Assembly: GCA_009103225.1 (NCBI GenBank)
Contig: RHPI01001715.1
Coordinates: 100,856 to 164,855, forward strand
DNA: 64,000 bases
Direction: 5' to 3'
Source of the DNA: Chlorokybus atmophyticus
Taxonomy: Eukaryota; Streptophyta; Chlorokybophyceae; Chlorokybales; Chlorokybaceae
Position 1 is the stretch's first letter. Every line of letters begins with the position of its first letter. The notes under the pieces are model-generated. The model was not told the DNA's origin and ran no database searches. It saw only the letters and a program-made list of their open reading frames with translations. Below are positions 11,901-25,000 of this stretch, in pieces. Made by a program: the position numbers and the translations under genes.

Positions 11901-14900
11901 TTTACAGCCTGCCAGTTACCATACTGCGCATACCCTACTCCATAGTGGAAGCATTGTTGTGGTCGTGTATAGTGTATTGGGTGGTGGGGCTCACTCCAGA
12001 TGCAGGCCGCTTCTTCTTGTTTGTGGCGCTAGGATTTCTGCTACATCAAATGGCCATTGGGCTGTTTCGCTTCATCGGTGCCGTCGCCCGCACACTCGTT
12101 GTCGCCAATACGCTCGGTTCACTCGGCCTGCTCGTGGTCTTCGTGCTTGGTGGCTTCGTGCTAGCAAAGCGTAAGTAATTTGTCTACAACTATGCACTGC
12201 TCTTGGGTCAGATGGTACATGCGCTCATGTGAGCTCGCTTGCAGCTGACATTCCACCCTGGTGGATTTGGGGCTACTGGGTCTCGCCGTTGTCTTACGGA
12301 CAGAATGCGCTTGCACTAAATGAGTTCACATCAGCACGCTGGCAATCCAAGATTTACGAGTAAGCAGCATGCGCCGTAGAGCCCTTGTACCTTTGCACGC
12401 AGGCATCAGCTTGGCTCCTCGTTGCTATTGCATTGATTGTTCTGTTCTTCACAGCTCTGCAACTGGCGAGACTCTTGGAGATGCGGTGTTGCGCCAACGA
12501 GGTCTGTTCACCAATCGTGTGTGGGAGTGGATTGGCTTTGCTGCTTTGGTGGGTTTCTACATCCTGTTCAACATCCTCGTGATCATTGCCCTCCACTTTG
12601 GAAAAAGTGAGTAAGCCTTGCTTGATCAGTGACTGTACTTGAATCCTACTCACGCAAATACTCTGCAAACAGCACCGGAAAGCTCCGAAGTTGTGGTACC
12701 AGAAGAAATGCTGAAGCAGCGCAATATTTCACGCGAAGAAGCTAAGCGCTCGCGGAGGCCATCAACATCTGTACGGGTATGTCATGACATTGTTGGTAAA
12801 GTTATGCAAGCATATCACTTACCTCACACCGATTGTTCACACCTGTACAGGGTGGTGAGATTCCAGCTGGAGATCACCATGCGATTCAGCTTCATGATGT
12901 TGGTAGCAAACATGTTGATGAGAAGCACCCGACAATGAAGGCGGTGCCTGAGGATGGCGTTGATGTTGAAGCTGGGGTTCTAGCGAATGGCATCATACGG
13001 CGCAACTCCTCAACACAGTCTGGTGGCATGAATCGGCGCTTCGCTGCCCTGCGCAGCGGCACCAGCAGCCAAGGCAAGCGTTACGAGTCTACCGGGCGTG
13101 GTATGGTTTTACCTTTCACACCCGCGAACTACACATTCCACAACATCTGCTACACCGTGCAGGTATGCGTAGCACTCGCCGGGCTTCTTACAACTTTGGA
13201 CTTCCAACTTTGTCATGCGACCCACGCTTGTGTCTTTGCAGGTGGACGGCAAGGATTTGCGACTTCTCAACAATGTGAGTGGTGTTTTTCGCCCGAAGGT
13301 CTTGACAGCACTCATCGGTGTGTCCGGTGCTGGCAAGACAACGCTGATGGATGTCCTCGCCGGTCGCAAGACGACGGGCCGCGTTGAAGGTGGAATGTTG
13401 TGCTCTTTGTTCTGGTATCTGTGCAGGTGCAGTCTCGTTGTGCACGAGTTGTCCTTAACTTCGCTCCTTTGCATTTGGGCAGGTGACATGCGCATCAATG
13501 GCTACCCCAAGGAGCAGGCGTCTTTCGCTCGCATCTCCGGCTACTGCGAGCAGACCGACACGCATTCTCCGGCCACTACTGTTGAAGAGGCGGTGAGGTT
13601 CTCTGCGAGGCTCAGGCTGGAGAAGTCCGTTGATGAGGACACTATGGGCACTTTCATTGAAGAGGTCATGGACTTGGTGGAGTTGACAAGCATCAGGGAT
13701 GCCATTGTGGGAATTCCGGGACGCAGCGGCCTGTCCGTTGAGCAGCGCAAACGCCTGACCATAGCAGTGGAGCTCGTGGCAAACCCAAGCATTATCTTTA
13801 TGGATGAGGTGCGCCTTGTCACATGCACGCAACAAGTTTCTCTTTGGCTTGATGTATCCTAGTAGTGACCCTTCCTCTGTCCCGCAGCCTACATCTGGTT
13901 TGGATGCGCGCGCAGCAGCTATTGTCATGCGCACTGTGAGAAACACAGTGGATACGGGTCGTACAGTGGTGTGCACAATTCATCAGCCCAGCATTGACAT
14001 CTTCGAGTCCTTTGACGAGTTGCTTCTTCTCAAGCGTGGTGGCGAGGTTATCTACTTTGGGCCTCTTGGACATGAGTCAAGTGAACTGGTTAGCTTCTTC
14101 CAACAGATCCCAACCGTGCCTCGCATCGCCGAGGGCCAGAATCCAGCCACATGGATGCTAGAAGTGTCCACTCCTGCGGTTGAGAAATCTACCGGAGTGG
14201 ACTTTGCTGAGTATTACCGCAACTCCAACCTTTTCAAGTAAGCCGTCGCATTGAGACCATTGTGAGCGCACTTTCAGCCCACGGTAGTCCACGTTGTTGA
14301 TATGAATTCTGTTGCAGGCGTAATGAAGCCATAATCGAAGAGTTGTCTCAACCGCAACCCGGATTGGAGCCCGTTCACTTCGACAATAGATACGCCAGGC
14401 CATTCCCGGAGCAGCTGATGGCGTGCATTTGGAAGCAGCGCAAGACATATTGGCGGAGTCCCCAGTACAATGCTGTGCGCATTGCAATGACCATCCTCAT
14501 CGGTTTCATCTTTGGCACAACTTTCTGGAACAAAGGCAACAACCGGTCAAACCAGAGGGACGTGTTCAACATTGCAGGTGGTGTGTATGCTGTTGTACTC
14601 TTCTTGGGTGTCCAGAACGCTTCCACAGTTCAGCCAGTTGTTGCTGTTGAGCGAGGGGTATTTTATCGCGAGCGCGCTGCTGGCTACTACTCCGCCATCC
14701 CGTATGCTCTTGGACAGGTATTGGTTGAAATACCATACCTCCTTACGCAGACGGCTGTCTACGCCCTCATCACGTATGCAATGATAGAGTTTCCTTGGAC
14801 TGCCGCCAAGTTCTGGTGGTAAGTTGGTCAACATTCTTTGCACACATACATGGCATCTTATGCCTGTATGCAGGGGGCTGATGCTGTGACGTGTGTTCAG

Positions 14901-15408
14901 GTACTTCCTGTTCATGTACCTGACGCTTTCTTATTTCACATACTATGGCATGTGTTCTGTGGTGTTGACTCCGAATGTGCAACTGGCTGCTGTCCTCTCC
15001 ACCTTCTTCTACTCTTTCTGGTGGGTGAAGCTCATCATATGCATCAGCAAAAGTTGCACGTGTTGCCCTGTGTCATTAACTAACCTGGTGTTAACTTGTT
15101 GCAGGAATCTATTTGCGGGCTTTATCATTACACGCGAGCAGATGCCTGGGTGGTGGAAGTGGTACTCCTACATCAATCCGGTGTCGTGGACGCTGTACGG
15201 TCTTGTGGGCAGTCAGCTTGCCGACGATGACCATGTGATTGACGTGGCCGGAACAGGCTCGGAGACTATCAAGCACTTTATCAACAACTACTTTGGGTTC
15301 AAGTATTCGTTCCTGGGGCAGACGGCGGGAATTCTGATCGCCTTCGTCATCACCTTTGCTGGTGTTGTTGTTGTGGGCATCAAGTTCCTCAACTACCAGC
15401 GGCGATAA
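8936..15408 (+). CDS. PDR-type (ABCG full-size) ABC transporter, 20 exons
   Basis: A full-size ABCG/pleiotropic drug resistance pump, a plasma-membrane ATP-driven exporter of lipophilic compounds. Exons: 8936-9051, 9243-9443, 9751-10205, 10289-10510, 10604-10641, 10749-10940, 11021-11254, 11334-11450, 11614-11749, 11829-12170, 12245-12359, 12455-12606, 12673-12776, 12851-13162, 13242-13389, 13483-13808, 13888-14237, 14318-14818, 14901-15020, 15105-15408. All phases close to 1494 aa, the usual family length. The order is NBD-TMD-NBD-TMD. NBD1 has Walker [12 protein letters not shown] (~180), signature ISGGQKRR (~319) and Walker B LFMDE. NBD2 has [21 protein letters not shown] (~939), signature LSVEQRKR (~1045) and IIFMDEPTSGLD. 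PDR landmarks include [35 protein letters not shown] and, near the C-terminus, [10 protein letters not shown]. The start lies in a CCGCCACCATGG context. The substrate cannot be told. Confidence 0.95.
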
Positions 15409-18400
15409 GCAGCGATCTGACCTGTCGCGGCGCTGAGTTTGCGTGTTCGCCATCTATGTAGCACGCGCGTAGTGCCAGGCGAGGTTGTTGAGGGGTTATG
15501 CAGCTTGACATTTGCTACGTATGATGCTAGTTTAGTCAACATAGTTCGTTGCTTGCGGTTTTGCTGGTGGTGGGGGATGGTGCAGTCGCTCACATGCGGT
15601 TATCTCGGTTGTAACTGTTTGTATCTGCTCCGCTGTGTGTACAGGACGCTCAGTAATATGCACTTATGCATGCACTGGTCATTAACATGCACCACACTTG
15701 TTCTCTTGGTACTAATGTATGATGGATGTTTAATCAGTCAACGGTGTTGGTGGTCGTGTTGCTTCAACCCTCACACATAATAATCTGGTTGTTGACGTTT
15801 GTTGATGATGCTGTCTCGTGCTATACAGGCATTGTGCATACCAAAACTGCATGGCTTGCGAGTCCATTCTTATGGCAAGTTGGGTATGGTAGTGATTAGA
15901 TATGATGGTGGTACCACTGACAATAAGCGCTTGCATGTGATAATAGAGGATGAATTCTTCTCAACGCACACCATTAGCACAAAGCTGTTCGCATATACTG
16001 CATACACCTGCCACTGTCATTACACACACGCATGCACATAGGGTAGTGGGTATTAATTTAGTTAGTGTTTATGTGGAGCTACACCTGGTTAAATTGATAA
16101 AGGCGTTACCAAATGCTTGTTGTTTGTTTGGTAGGTTGGTGACATAGCTAACTTAGCTACAACTGCATTTTGATTCATACCGTACACATTGCATGGTGTG
16201 ATGGCACTTTCAAATTCTACAATCACACATTAGGATAGAGCTAAGGTAGACGTAGTACATAACCTGGCGATGATAAGGGTGGTATTGATAATTGCATAAT
16301 GTGATTGTGGACAATGATGGTGCATTGCCGTGTCATGTACAAGCATGAGACAATGAATGGCACATGCAACGCCATGCTAGCATGCGTAGCTGCCTACCCA
16401 GTATACGCGGCATCATCGTTGCCTTCACATCATTGTCTAAACACAGTTTGTACACAGTATGTGATAACACGAAGTTTGATGGTATATGGTAGTGTACATC
16501 AATAGGCAACGTATGCTAGGTGTGTATAAAAAAACACAATGCAATGCCATGCCAGGTTGGCGATATGCAAGATACTTAAGCATGTTCTCTACATGGTGTG
16601 CCTTATGCTGTTCAACCCCAACATCGTTGCCGGCGGAGCGTTATAATTTCAAGTTAACAAAGTTTTCGCTTATGATGTGTCAGGTAGAGGTGCTTAGCTC
16701 TACCTTGGCCCGTATGCAAAGCCATGCAGATGTGTTGCTTGCATCTGACCCCTGCACTTGATTTCGCTTGCTTTACAACAACTTGAACGTGATCTACGTC
16801 AGATACACGATTATTACAACGTTTAATCGCTTACATGAGACACCGCACATTGCATAAAGAGTCATGTTCAATATGATTACGGCATGTGTTCAATTAATAG
16901 AAGGGTCAGAAGTAGTTGGTAGGTAGCATGCAGGCGCTTCAGCCTAGTGGTCGAGTTGGTGAATTCTTGTGGTGTATTATTGGATGTGCACGTAGGTTGA
17001 TATGTTTAACTTGCCTCTTAATCTTGTGTACATCATTTTCGCAAAAATGTCACCGAATTCCACTTTGAAATAAATAAATATGATACATGTAAAAGCGTTG
17101 AGATCGCGAGCTGTAATTTTATTAATACATCTGTACTTAAGCATATGCCATTCAACATTACATAACCTGATATCATCATATAGTATCATTGGTTGGCTTG
17201 AAAAACTTATGCACAAGCACCAGGGATTGATCAATGCAAGTCCCGTCACCACCACCACTACAGCTCGGGAAGTTGTCGCTCAACAATAAAGAAAGAGAGG
17301 ATGACCATGAGCCTCTTTACACAGCTCAGCCACCTAGCACGCATGCCCAACTGGGTCGACTACTAGGCCCACAACACCACAACATCACAACCCACAAAGG
17401 ATGAGGTGGCCCACCACATGGGCTTCAAAAGCTCCTTTGTCAGCTAATAACTCGGCACCGCACGTACGAGTGTCGCAATTGCAAGGTGAACACATTGATC
17501 TCCACACAAGGATAATATGGAGATTTGTGACAGATTTACCACTTGTTGCACTCCGGGAGCTTTAATAGGGAATGGCACTCTCGACGTGGCCCATGATTTT
17601 CAATGCCACCTAGCCATTATCACTGTGTGTGTGCGCTGAACTAGCATTAATATCGGAATCAATAACCTCTACCTCACGTATGTCAAACCACCTTGGGTGA
17701 GATGATTAGAACCACTTATAAACTACCAACATGGGCTTTTCTCGTACATGCGTACTTGCGGATTGCCCTCAGGCATCATTATTATTATTATTATTATCAT
17801 ATACCTTGCGTTTATCACATCAATAGCAAATCGCACCATCACGGTGCAAATCCTGGTTTGCCAACCTGGATCACTGTTCTGAAATTGCCACTTCCTATGG
17901 CAAAATACAGTACGGTATATGAAGGCTTCCATGCCGTAAGTATCAAATGATTCTTTGCTAGCCCTCGTTAATGCCATGTGGTATACCCACAAGCAATACA
18001 CACACCTGTGACGAACAAGTCCTAAGTTGGGTTCTTATTATTTACATAGGTAGAAAACAGCGAATGACTTTCGCTAGCTGTGGGCATGACAAGAGCAGCA
18101 ACATTGAGCAGAGGTCACTTTCATATCGCTGGGGCCGCATCATAGCTTGCAATATGCATATGGGATCTTGCGTGATGACTAATGTACCTTATATATAGTT
18201 TTAATGACCGCGCAATGTATGCTTCACTTGGAAAGTGATCGTGTAATAGATTATGAGTAGCTGAGAAGCGCCCTTAATGGCGGAGAGGTGAGCGAGGTGT
18301 TTGAGGGGGGCAAACGTCTTGCTTGACGAAGCTAAGATGCGAGCTATTGCAGGTATCAAGACGTGAATGATGTATTATTATGATTAGTTGTCATATACGG

Positions 18401-18945
18401 AATGAGAATCCGTTAATATCATGTGGACAACATAAGTCATGACGCTGAAAGTTGTAAAAGTCTTGTGCGTGACTCTGACTGATGTATGGTTGCAGGTCAT
18501 GTACAACCCCAAGGTGATCCTGGTAGAGGATTGTTTTGATCTGCCAAATGTTCAAGTCTTCTGCCTGCTTGGCAATCTTGTTCATCAAATACTCCAACCA
18601 GGACAAATGGTAGCAGCTGCCACGCGGCAGACAGGAGCGCCGGTCTAGCGGAACCTGGTAGGTGTAGCGTCGGCCTGGTCTGGCCTGGCGGTGGCGTTGT
18701 TGCGTAGGTGGTCCAGGCAGCAGGCGGGCCAGGGAGGCGTGTCGGAGGGGGGCTGACTGCTGGTGCTGGAGGCTCTCTTTTGTTGGAGGTTGCCCGCACC
18801 TGAATTCGAGCTCTTTGCCAGCTGGGTGCTGTCGCTGTCGCTGTCGCTGTGGTCGTCGTCGTCGTCGTCGTCGTGGTTGTGGCTGTCGTCGTTATTGTTG
18901 TAGTTCTCCTTATCGCCTCCAGCCGCTGCGGCACAGCCGCAGCAA
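15409..18945. other. Intergenic region
   Basis: No gene is recognised over about 3.5 kb. A TGTAAC hexamer at 15609, about 200 bases after the transporter stop, could be an algal-type UGUAA polyadenylation signal. The middle part is AT-rich with short unrelated open frames. An (ATT)n run lies at about 17776-17798 and a (GTC)n run at about 18830-18880. The last part is GC-rich and probably contains the promoter and leader of the RING ligase gene. Confidence 0.5.
17776..17798. repeat. (ATT)n microsatellite
   Basis: About seven tandem ATT units in an AT-rich intergenic stretch. No link to a gene. Confidence 0.9.
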
Positions 18946-21598
18946 ATGGGCAACGGCAGCAGCCGGAGGGCCACGCCGCCGCCCGAGCGGTCTGGAGCTG
19001 CGGGCGGGAGAGCGGCCGCTCAGCCCACGAGCAACGCATTGACAGGCGGCGGCGGTGCTGCTGCGCCTCCAGCAGACACCTATGCCGCAGCTCCCAGGGC
19101 CCCTCACCAGCCGCCTCCTCCTCCTCCTCCTCCTGCACCTTCTGCACAGCACTACCCCCACTACTCCGCTTACCAGCAACCCTTCGCTCCGCCGCCTCCT
19201 CCTCTCCCACAAGCATACAACCCGCCTCACCATGGAGCGCATGACCCTACCACCGTCTCAGCCTACTACAACAGCTACTTGTTCCCCCCAGTCAGCAGCT
19301 GGTATGGCCGAGCCGATCCCTACGCCGCAAACGTCAGGTACAATATCAGTCTTGATTCCAGAACAAATCCTTACTGAGCGTGGTCTGCGATCTTGTCATG
19401 CAACAAACACCCAGGGTTCGTGCGGAATGAGTCTTTGCTCAGCAACTTGCTGTCCCTACAGCACATACACTGCGACCAATATGCATGGTCACATCTGCGG
19501 CACATCACAAGTAGTCAGGTCAAGACAATCAAATCTGAACGGCGTGAATTGTGGCCAGCTCGCAATAGCTCCCAACACGGATTGCGGGTCATGGTTTTGC
19601 GGCTTTGGCTCAGCAGGAAAGGCTTGGGGTATTGGGCTACCCAGAGAAAGTTGCTGACTTTCTGCCTTGAGACTCAAGGCAGTGAGTTGTCTGTTGTTGG
19701 GGGGTTCGTGTGCGAGTCGTGTACGAGCCAACAGGACAGAGCTTAGACGAGTGGCAGGCATTATGCTTAGCAAATGCATATGCCACAGCAAGTGTTGGTT
19801 TTGTGCATTGCGTTTCATGTGGTTGAGTTGACTTGGCAAAGCAATTCACGTAAGGCGATGAATGTTTATGTTTGATTGCAATGGAACACTACTAGGCTCG
19901 TATGAACCGCTTCCCTTTTGCGCCCACCTTGTACGCATTGTTAAGCGTTTTTTTATTCAGATGCTCTGTGATGGGGTGTGCAGGTATCAGTATGGCGCTG
20001 GGCCGGGCCGGCACCTCCCATTTATGGCGTATCAGCCGGTATGGCCTGGAGGCAGAGCTCCTGAGCGGCCACAACCACCGCCGCTGCAGTCGCAGCAGAT
20101 GCGCAAAGTGCAGAATGTTGTGAACATAAAGAAGACATCATTACGCCTCGTACCCGATCCACAGACTCCTGGCTGTTGGAACTTAGACTTCACCTTTGAT
20201 TCCATAGCACCCTGCAGGTATGATCAAAGTCTCTCACAACAGCTTTTGTTGTGTTGTTACTGCCGCCTCACGCGTAGTGTCACAGTGTGAGCGTTTTCTA
20301 CGTGGCGGAAGAGATTCAAAATGCCATCGTCCCTCGAGCATCTAAGCAGAATGGGTCCTCTATGCCATATGACCCGCCCCCTCGCATGCATTTCACTGGT
20401 GGTTCAAATCAACGCTTTTCACAGCAGCCAGGGTCGCGAGAAGGCCTGAACCCCTCAAAGTACCTCACATCAGAGCTCACACAGGTGAGTCCTACGCACC
20501 CTCTTTGTGTGGGCGTGCCTGAAACTCAGGTGCAGTCAGCATGTTATCTGAGTATACGACAAGCTTGCACATTGTCGTGTGTATGCACGCTCCTGTGTTC
20601 ATAGGCATGTGTCCGCACCAAAAGCAAATTGGCATTTGTTGAAGCCCGCAAGCAAGCTGTAGTGCACTGTCGCACATCACTGCAGAGAGTTGACATGTCA
20701 TTTTAGTGTATACAACATCATGCATTGATGAGTGTGTATATGTGCTCCCTGTGTACCTAGGCATGTGGTAGCACAGAAGTAAGCTGGCGGTTGGTAAAGC
20801 ACGCAAGCATGCAGTAGCGTACATCACTGCTGAGTGTAAGATGCCAGCTTTCGTCGTGGTTGTTAGCGAGACTTGGTGCGTGCAGGACGGATCCCTTACT
20901 GTATACCCGTTGATTGTCCGCCTTGAGTCGGTGCAAAGGCCACGTGATTCATCAAGTGCAGAAGAAGAAGCCTCTACCTCAGCGCAATCCGCTCAGGAAG
21001 ACAATTACGGGCCATCAGGCTGCTCGCTTCCGGAATGGGTGCATTGCCAGACGACATATGCAACATTGGTCAAAAAGCCTGACGGGCAATGGACTGTCAA
21101 GGTCAGTTACTAGCACTGTTCATTCTTCCCAGTCAGTCATTGTAATCGGCCCCCTATTGCTTAAACATCCTTGATGTTTTCAGGTTTTGAAACAAGCATT
21201 GTGGGTAGAAGGGCAGAAGTACGAGTTGCATGAAGTCTATGGTATGGAGTCAAAACCCGGTGATCAAGACAGTGCAGACTCCGCAGAGAATGAATTGGGG
21301 AAGGAGTGTGTTATTTGCTTGACAGAGAGACGGGACACTGTGGCGTTACCATGCGGTCATATGGTGAGCTGAGCACTCCAACATGCATGGTCTCTCTGCA
21401 GACGTAGATGTCACCTCAACACCAGCCAGCCTTGCTAAAGCTTCTGTGCTAATTCCCTCGTGCCTGCTTTTGCAGTGCATGTGCAGGTCTTGTGCGGATA
21501 TGCTACGTTCTCAAAGCAATAAGTGCCCTATCTGCCGCTGCACAGTTGAAAGCCTTCATCAGCAACTGAGTGATACCGGCAGCAATCCCAAGTCCTGA
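18946..21598 (+). CDS. LOG2/LUL (MGRN1-like) RING E3 ubiquitin ligase, 6 exons
   Basis: Exons are 18946-19337, 19984-20217, 20286-20484, 20886-21101, 21184-21363 and 21476-21598, giving 447 aa. The protein begins MGNGSS, a likely N-myristoylation site, as in plant LOG2/LUL ligases. A Pro-rich, Tyr-containing N-terminal region follows. Next is the DAR2/MGRN-type domain (VVNIKKTSLRLVPDPQTPG, FTFDS, SVFYVAEEI). The segment LKQALWVEGQKYELHEVYG comes just before a C-terminal C3HC4 RING (CVICLTERRDTVALPCGHM, then CMCRSCADMLR and CPICRC). It should transfer ubiquitin from an E2 to membrane-associated targets; in plants this family acts on amino-acid export and ABA signalling. A 646-nt first intron is the longest here. 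A TGTAAC at 21789 may serve as the polyadenylation signal. The gene converges on the subtilase gene that ends at 22087. Confidence 0.95.
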
Positions 21599-22086
21599 TG
21601 CAGGCATGGCAGAACCAGCAGTATTCATGTTGACATGCTGCTCCTTAGCTGAGTGTAGCAATTGTGGCTGTGGTCACCAATCTGTAGATAAGCTCATGGC
21701 ATGCTGATCTGGCATGTCTGTTAACGTGTTGAAATGTATGTGCGTTGAATTGTGCGTGTCCGCACAGTGACCCAATTGTACAATGCCTTGTAACACAGAT
21801 AAATGTGTCAGCACTTGGTTTCTTTGTTGTTATGTGTGTGAGTATGGTCATTGACCTCTTATGGGACTTTGCTGGTGCTGCCATGGATCGTGGTGATTGT
21901 TTGCTTCTGGTGGAAACCCAAAGGCAATCGACACGGTACTCGGCAAACGTTCTTCTTGCATGCGCATTCACACACACCATTGTACAACACGCACATTACG
22001 AGTGTCTCGATGCACTGATGGCATCCAGTCATTCTCAAGAAAAGCACCGTTCTGTGAATGTGACCAATGCAATTTACGCTTACTCA

Positions 22087-25000
22087 CTAAAACAAATATG
22101 CTTCTTGGCTGCTCGTGCTTTGGCCATCAATGCTGCCGCCCAGTGCGTAAAGAGTTCGATTAGAGAGCACGCCAAACTGAAAGCTGGTGCGCTTCGCAAC
22201 CAGAGGTTGGAATGCTGACCACGACAGGCACGGTGAGCTTGATGTGCACCCCAGCTTGAGAGCTTCAACAACATTGGTTGCAACCCCTGGCTGGTTGACA
22301 AGCTCGCCACCCGCAACCAAGATCATGGGCCCATCTGTCGTGAGCACGTAGGTCACGGCTGCCTTAATGCGCGGCGTTGGCATGCCAACAAAAGACTGCT
22401 CAATTGCTGTGTATCCAGCTGCATCGCGTGAAGTTTGCCGCCGCCACGTTGCGGCCGGAGTGAAGAAGTAAGTATAGTCGCCTGCTTGCGCATACATGCC
22501 ATTGAACTCGGGGATCCGGGAGCTGGCAGCAGCGGGCAGGAATGCCCACTTCGTGTCGTACGCACTTATGTCTATGCACTCCACTTTCGGTTGAACACTC
22601 ACGGGGCCCAATACGCATATCTTTTTGCCTATGGTGTACCTACAACAACAGCAACAAACCGATCAGACAAGAGCAAGTTGTCAAGGATATGCACGACGTG
22701 CACTCACATGGCGTGCCCAGCACGATCGCAAGTCATCCTGGCGCCTGTTAGCCACCGGGAGTTGCCATTGGCATCTACTTTTAGCAGCTGGAATACTCTG
22801 GCTGGGGCATTGCTGGTTGACAGGCCGCCGGTGAACATGTAATAGCTGAATGTGCCCACTTGCATCGAGGCCGAAGCAGCAGATGCAACTGGCGTTGGCA
22901 TCGGGGGCTGCAAAAAAATGTCACCAGTGGCCAGATTTAGCAGTTGCACTGGCGCGGACGCACTGGCGCCGCTACCGCCCGCCAACACCACATAGTCTCC
23001 CAACTGTGCACTCGCACCGCCAGCGTACGATGAAGTGGGTGCTGCAAGCTGTGCAGCTAGTGGAGTCCAGACACGCTGTGTGTTGCAAGCATGTTGTCAA
23101 CGTTGAGATACACTCGTCTGGTCAAGCTTGCTAACGGTATCACCTGTGTGGCTGGCGTTCTGAAAGCTGGGATGTCATCAGAGAAATCGACCACCGGAGT
23201 CGAGGAAACAACACTTATCACGCGTAAACCTGCATGCGGGTGCTGGTACTCAGACACAGTGCCTTGGTAGAACAACTAGAGCATGGACTGCAGGCCCCAC
23301 AGCTCATGCGCCGGCAAGCGCACGCTTACCTTGGTTGTTTACAGCCTGAGTGAGAGACAGGGGGCCGGTGCCGTCGCTTGCAGCAATAAGGACTTGCACC
23401 AGCTTAGGTCCAAGCAAGATGCTGGGTACAACAATGAAGTACTTGGCCGTGACCGGGGCTTCTGCTCGGCGAATGGCGTAATTGGCAGTCGCACGCACGC
23501 TGCCCAATAGAAATGCATGGGTGACACAGTGTAGTGCTGATTGCATTAAGGTTAGTATTGTCACCCATGATCATGGTTTGTCAGTATGTAACAGCGCATG
23601 GGCGCTAGTTGACAACAAACGCACCACCGGATGCTGAGCAATGTAATGCCAGATTACATACGTAAAGTTGGAGGCGTACGGGGAGATCACAGCCGCCAAT
23701 GCAGCAGAGATCTGGGCGTCAACAAAAGGGATGTCGAGGACTTGCAATGGGTTGGCCAGGATGATCGTCAGAGTCCCAGTGATTATCACATAACCGTCCG
23801 GAATGGGCGGACAGATTGCTGTTGAACCTCCACAAGCCTGTATTGGAGACAAACGAACTTAGTGCTGCACAGAGACATGCTGTTGAAGAGTGTGCTATTG
23901 GCAAGACTCATGACCAGCACCTGCAGCAAGTTGCGCCCTGTGCCACTGTAGTAATTGTTGTTGTCACCGTTGTTATTGTTGCAGCGGTAATTGTAATCAT
24001 CGCAACAGCGTTCACCCTTGCGGCCGTTTCTGCTGCTGCCTCGCCAGCAGTCTTTGCAGCTGGAGTCTCCACCGCAATTAGAGTCCTTCGCTGCTTTTGA
24101 GAGTTGCTTCTGAATAATTTGCGAGATGAGTCCACTCTGGGAAAACGCCTTGGCCACGGTATCAACGCACATTGCGTAGTCGTTACGCATGCGCCAGCAG
24201 TTGCCGGTTGTTTGTCGTGCACAAGGGCATAGTTGGGATATAGAACAGCCATCCAAGTTCACAACCTGCTCACAGGTGGTTAAGTCGTGCATGTGAACCT
24301 GTGTTGAGTGGTGAACAGTGACACTCAACGGCTAGTGCAGCACATAGAGGTGTGGCATGAAGTCTTCACCTGGCCTAAAGGGGTTCCTGGGCACTTGTCC
24401 TTTGAGTCTGGCACGCGGTCAGAGTCGGCATCAACTGCACCAGAGAAGTCACTGTGAGGTTATGCAACATGCTTGCGAGCATGTGAAAGGCAGCGTGTGG
24501 TGGTGATGCCTCAGGTTACGTCCGGTGACCACCAAGGCATACAGCATTCTGACTGTCACTGAAGAGACCAAGCTGTGACTGCACCTTTTGCTAAGGCAGC
24601 GAGGGCGTCAGCGAGACCGAACCCGGACAAAAAGTCAAACCCGCTGATGCCAATGTTAATGCTGCTGCTGCGCATTGCTGCAGACAACAAAGGTGCCTAC
24701 AGCAAACACGAGTGTCTGAACTTTCTGCCAGACAACAAGCAGGCGCGCGTGCTGAGATGAGAGCAGTGCAATGAGAGAGAAAAATTGCAAAAGTGCTGCA
24801 GCTTCACTAGGCACTGAACAACTTGTCGCTGGGATGCAAAGCGATCAACAAGCTTTCAGACGTGTACCGTACCGTAGCCGATGGATAGACACCCCTGAAG
24901 AGTGCCGCTGCAGCAGCGAGGTGCGGTGCAGCAGCGCTGGTGCCAACAAAAGTTGGTCGCCCGCACGGGGGCAGAATGTCCGCAGTCACGCCCGGTGAGA

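Noticed and set aside
16920-16985. tRNA-like A-box words (AGCCTAGTGGTCGAGTTGG)
   Set aside because: No matching B-box, anticodon arm or acceptor stem could be folded, so no tRNA is called. No other tRNA or rRNA was found.
18497-19242. Long minus-strand frames opposite the RING ligase N-terminus
   Set aside because: Produced by GTC and CCT repeats. The plus strand carries a full LOG2-type gene.
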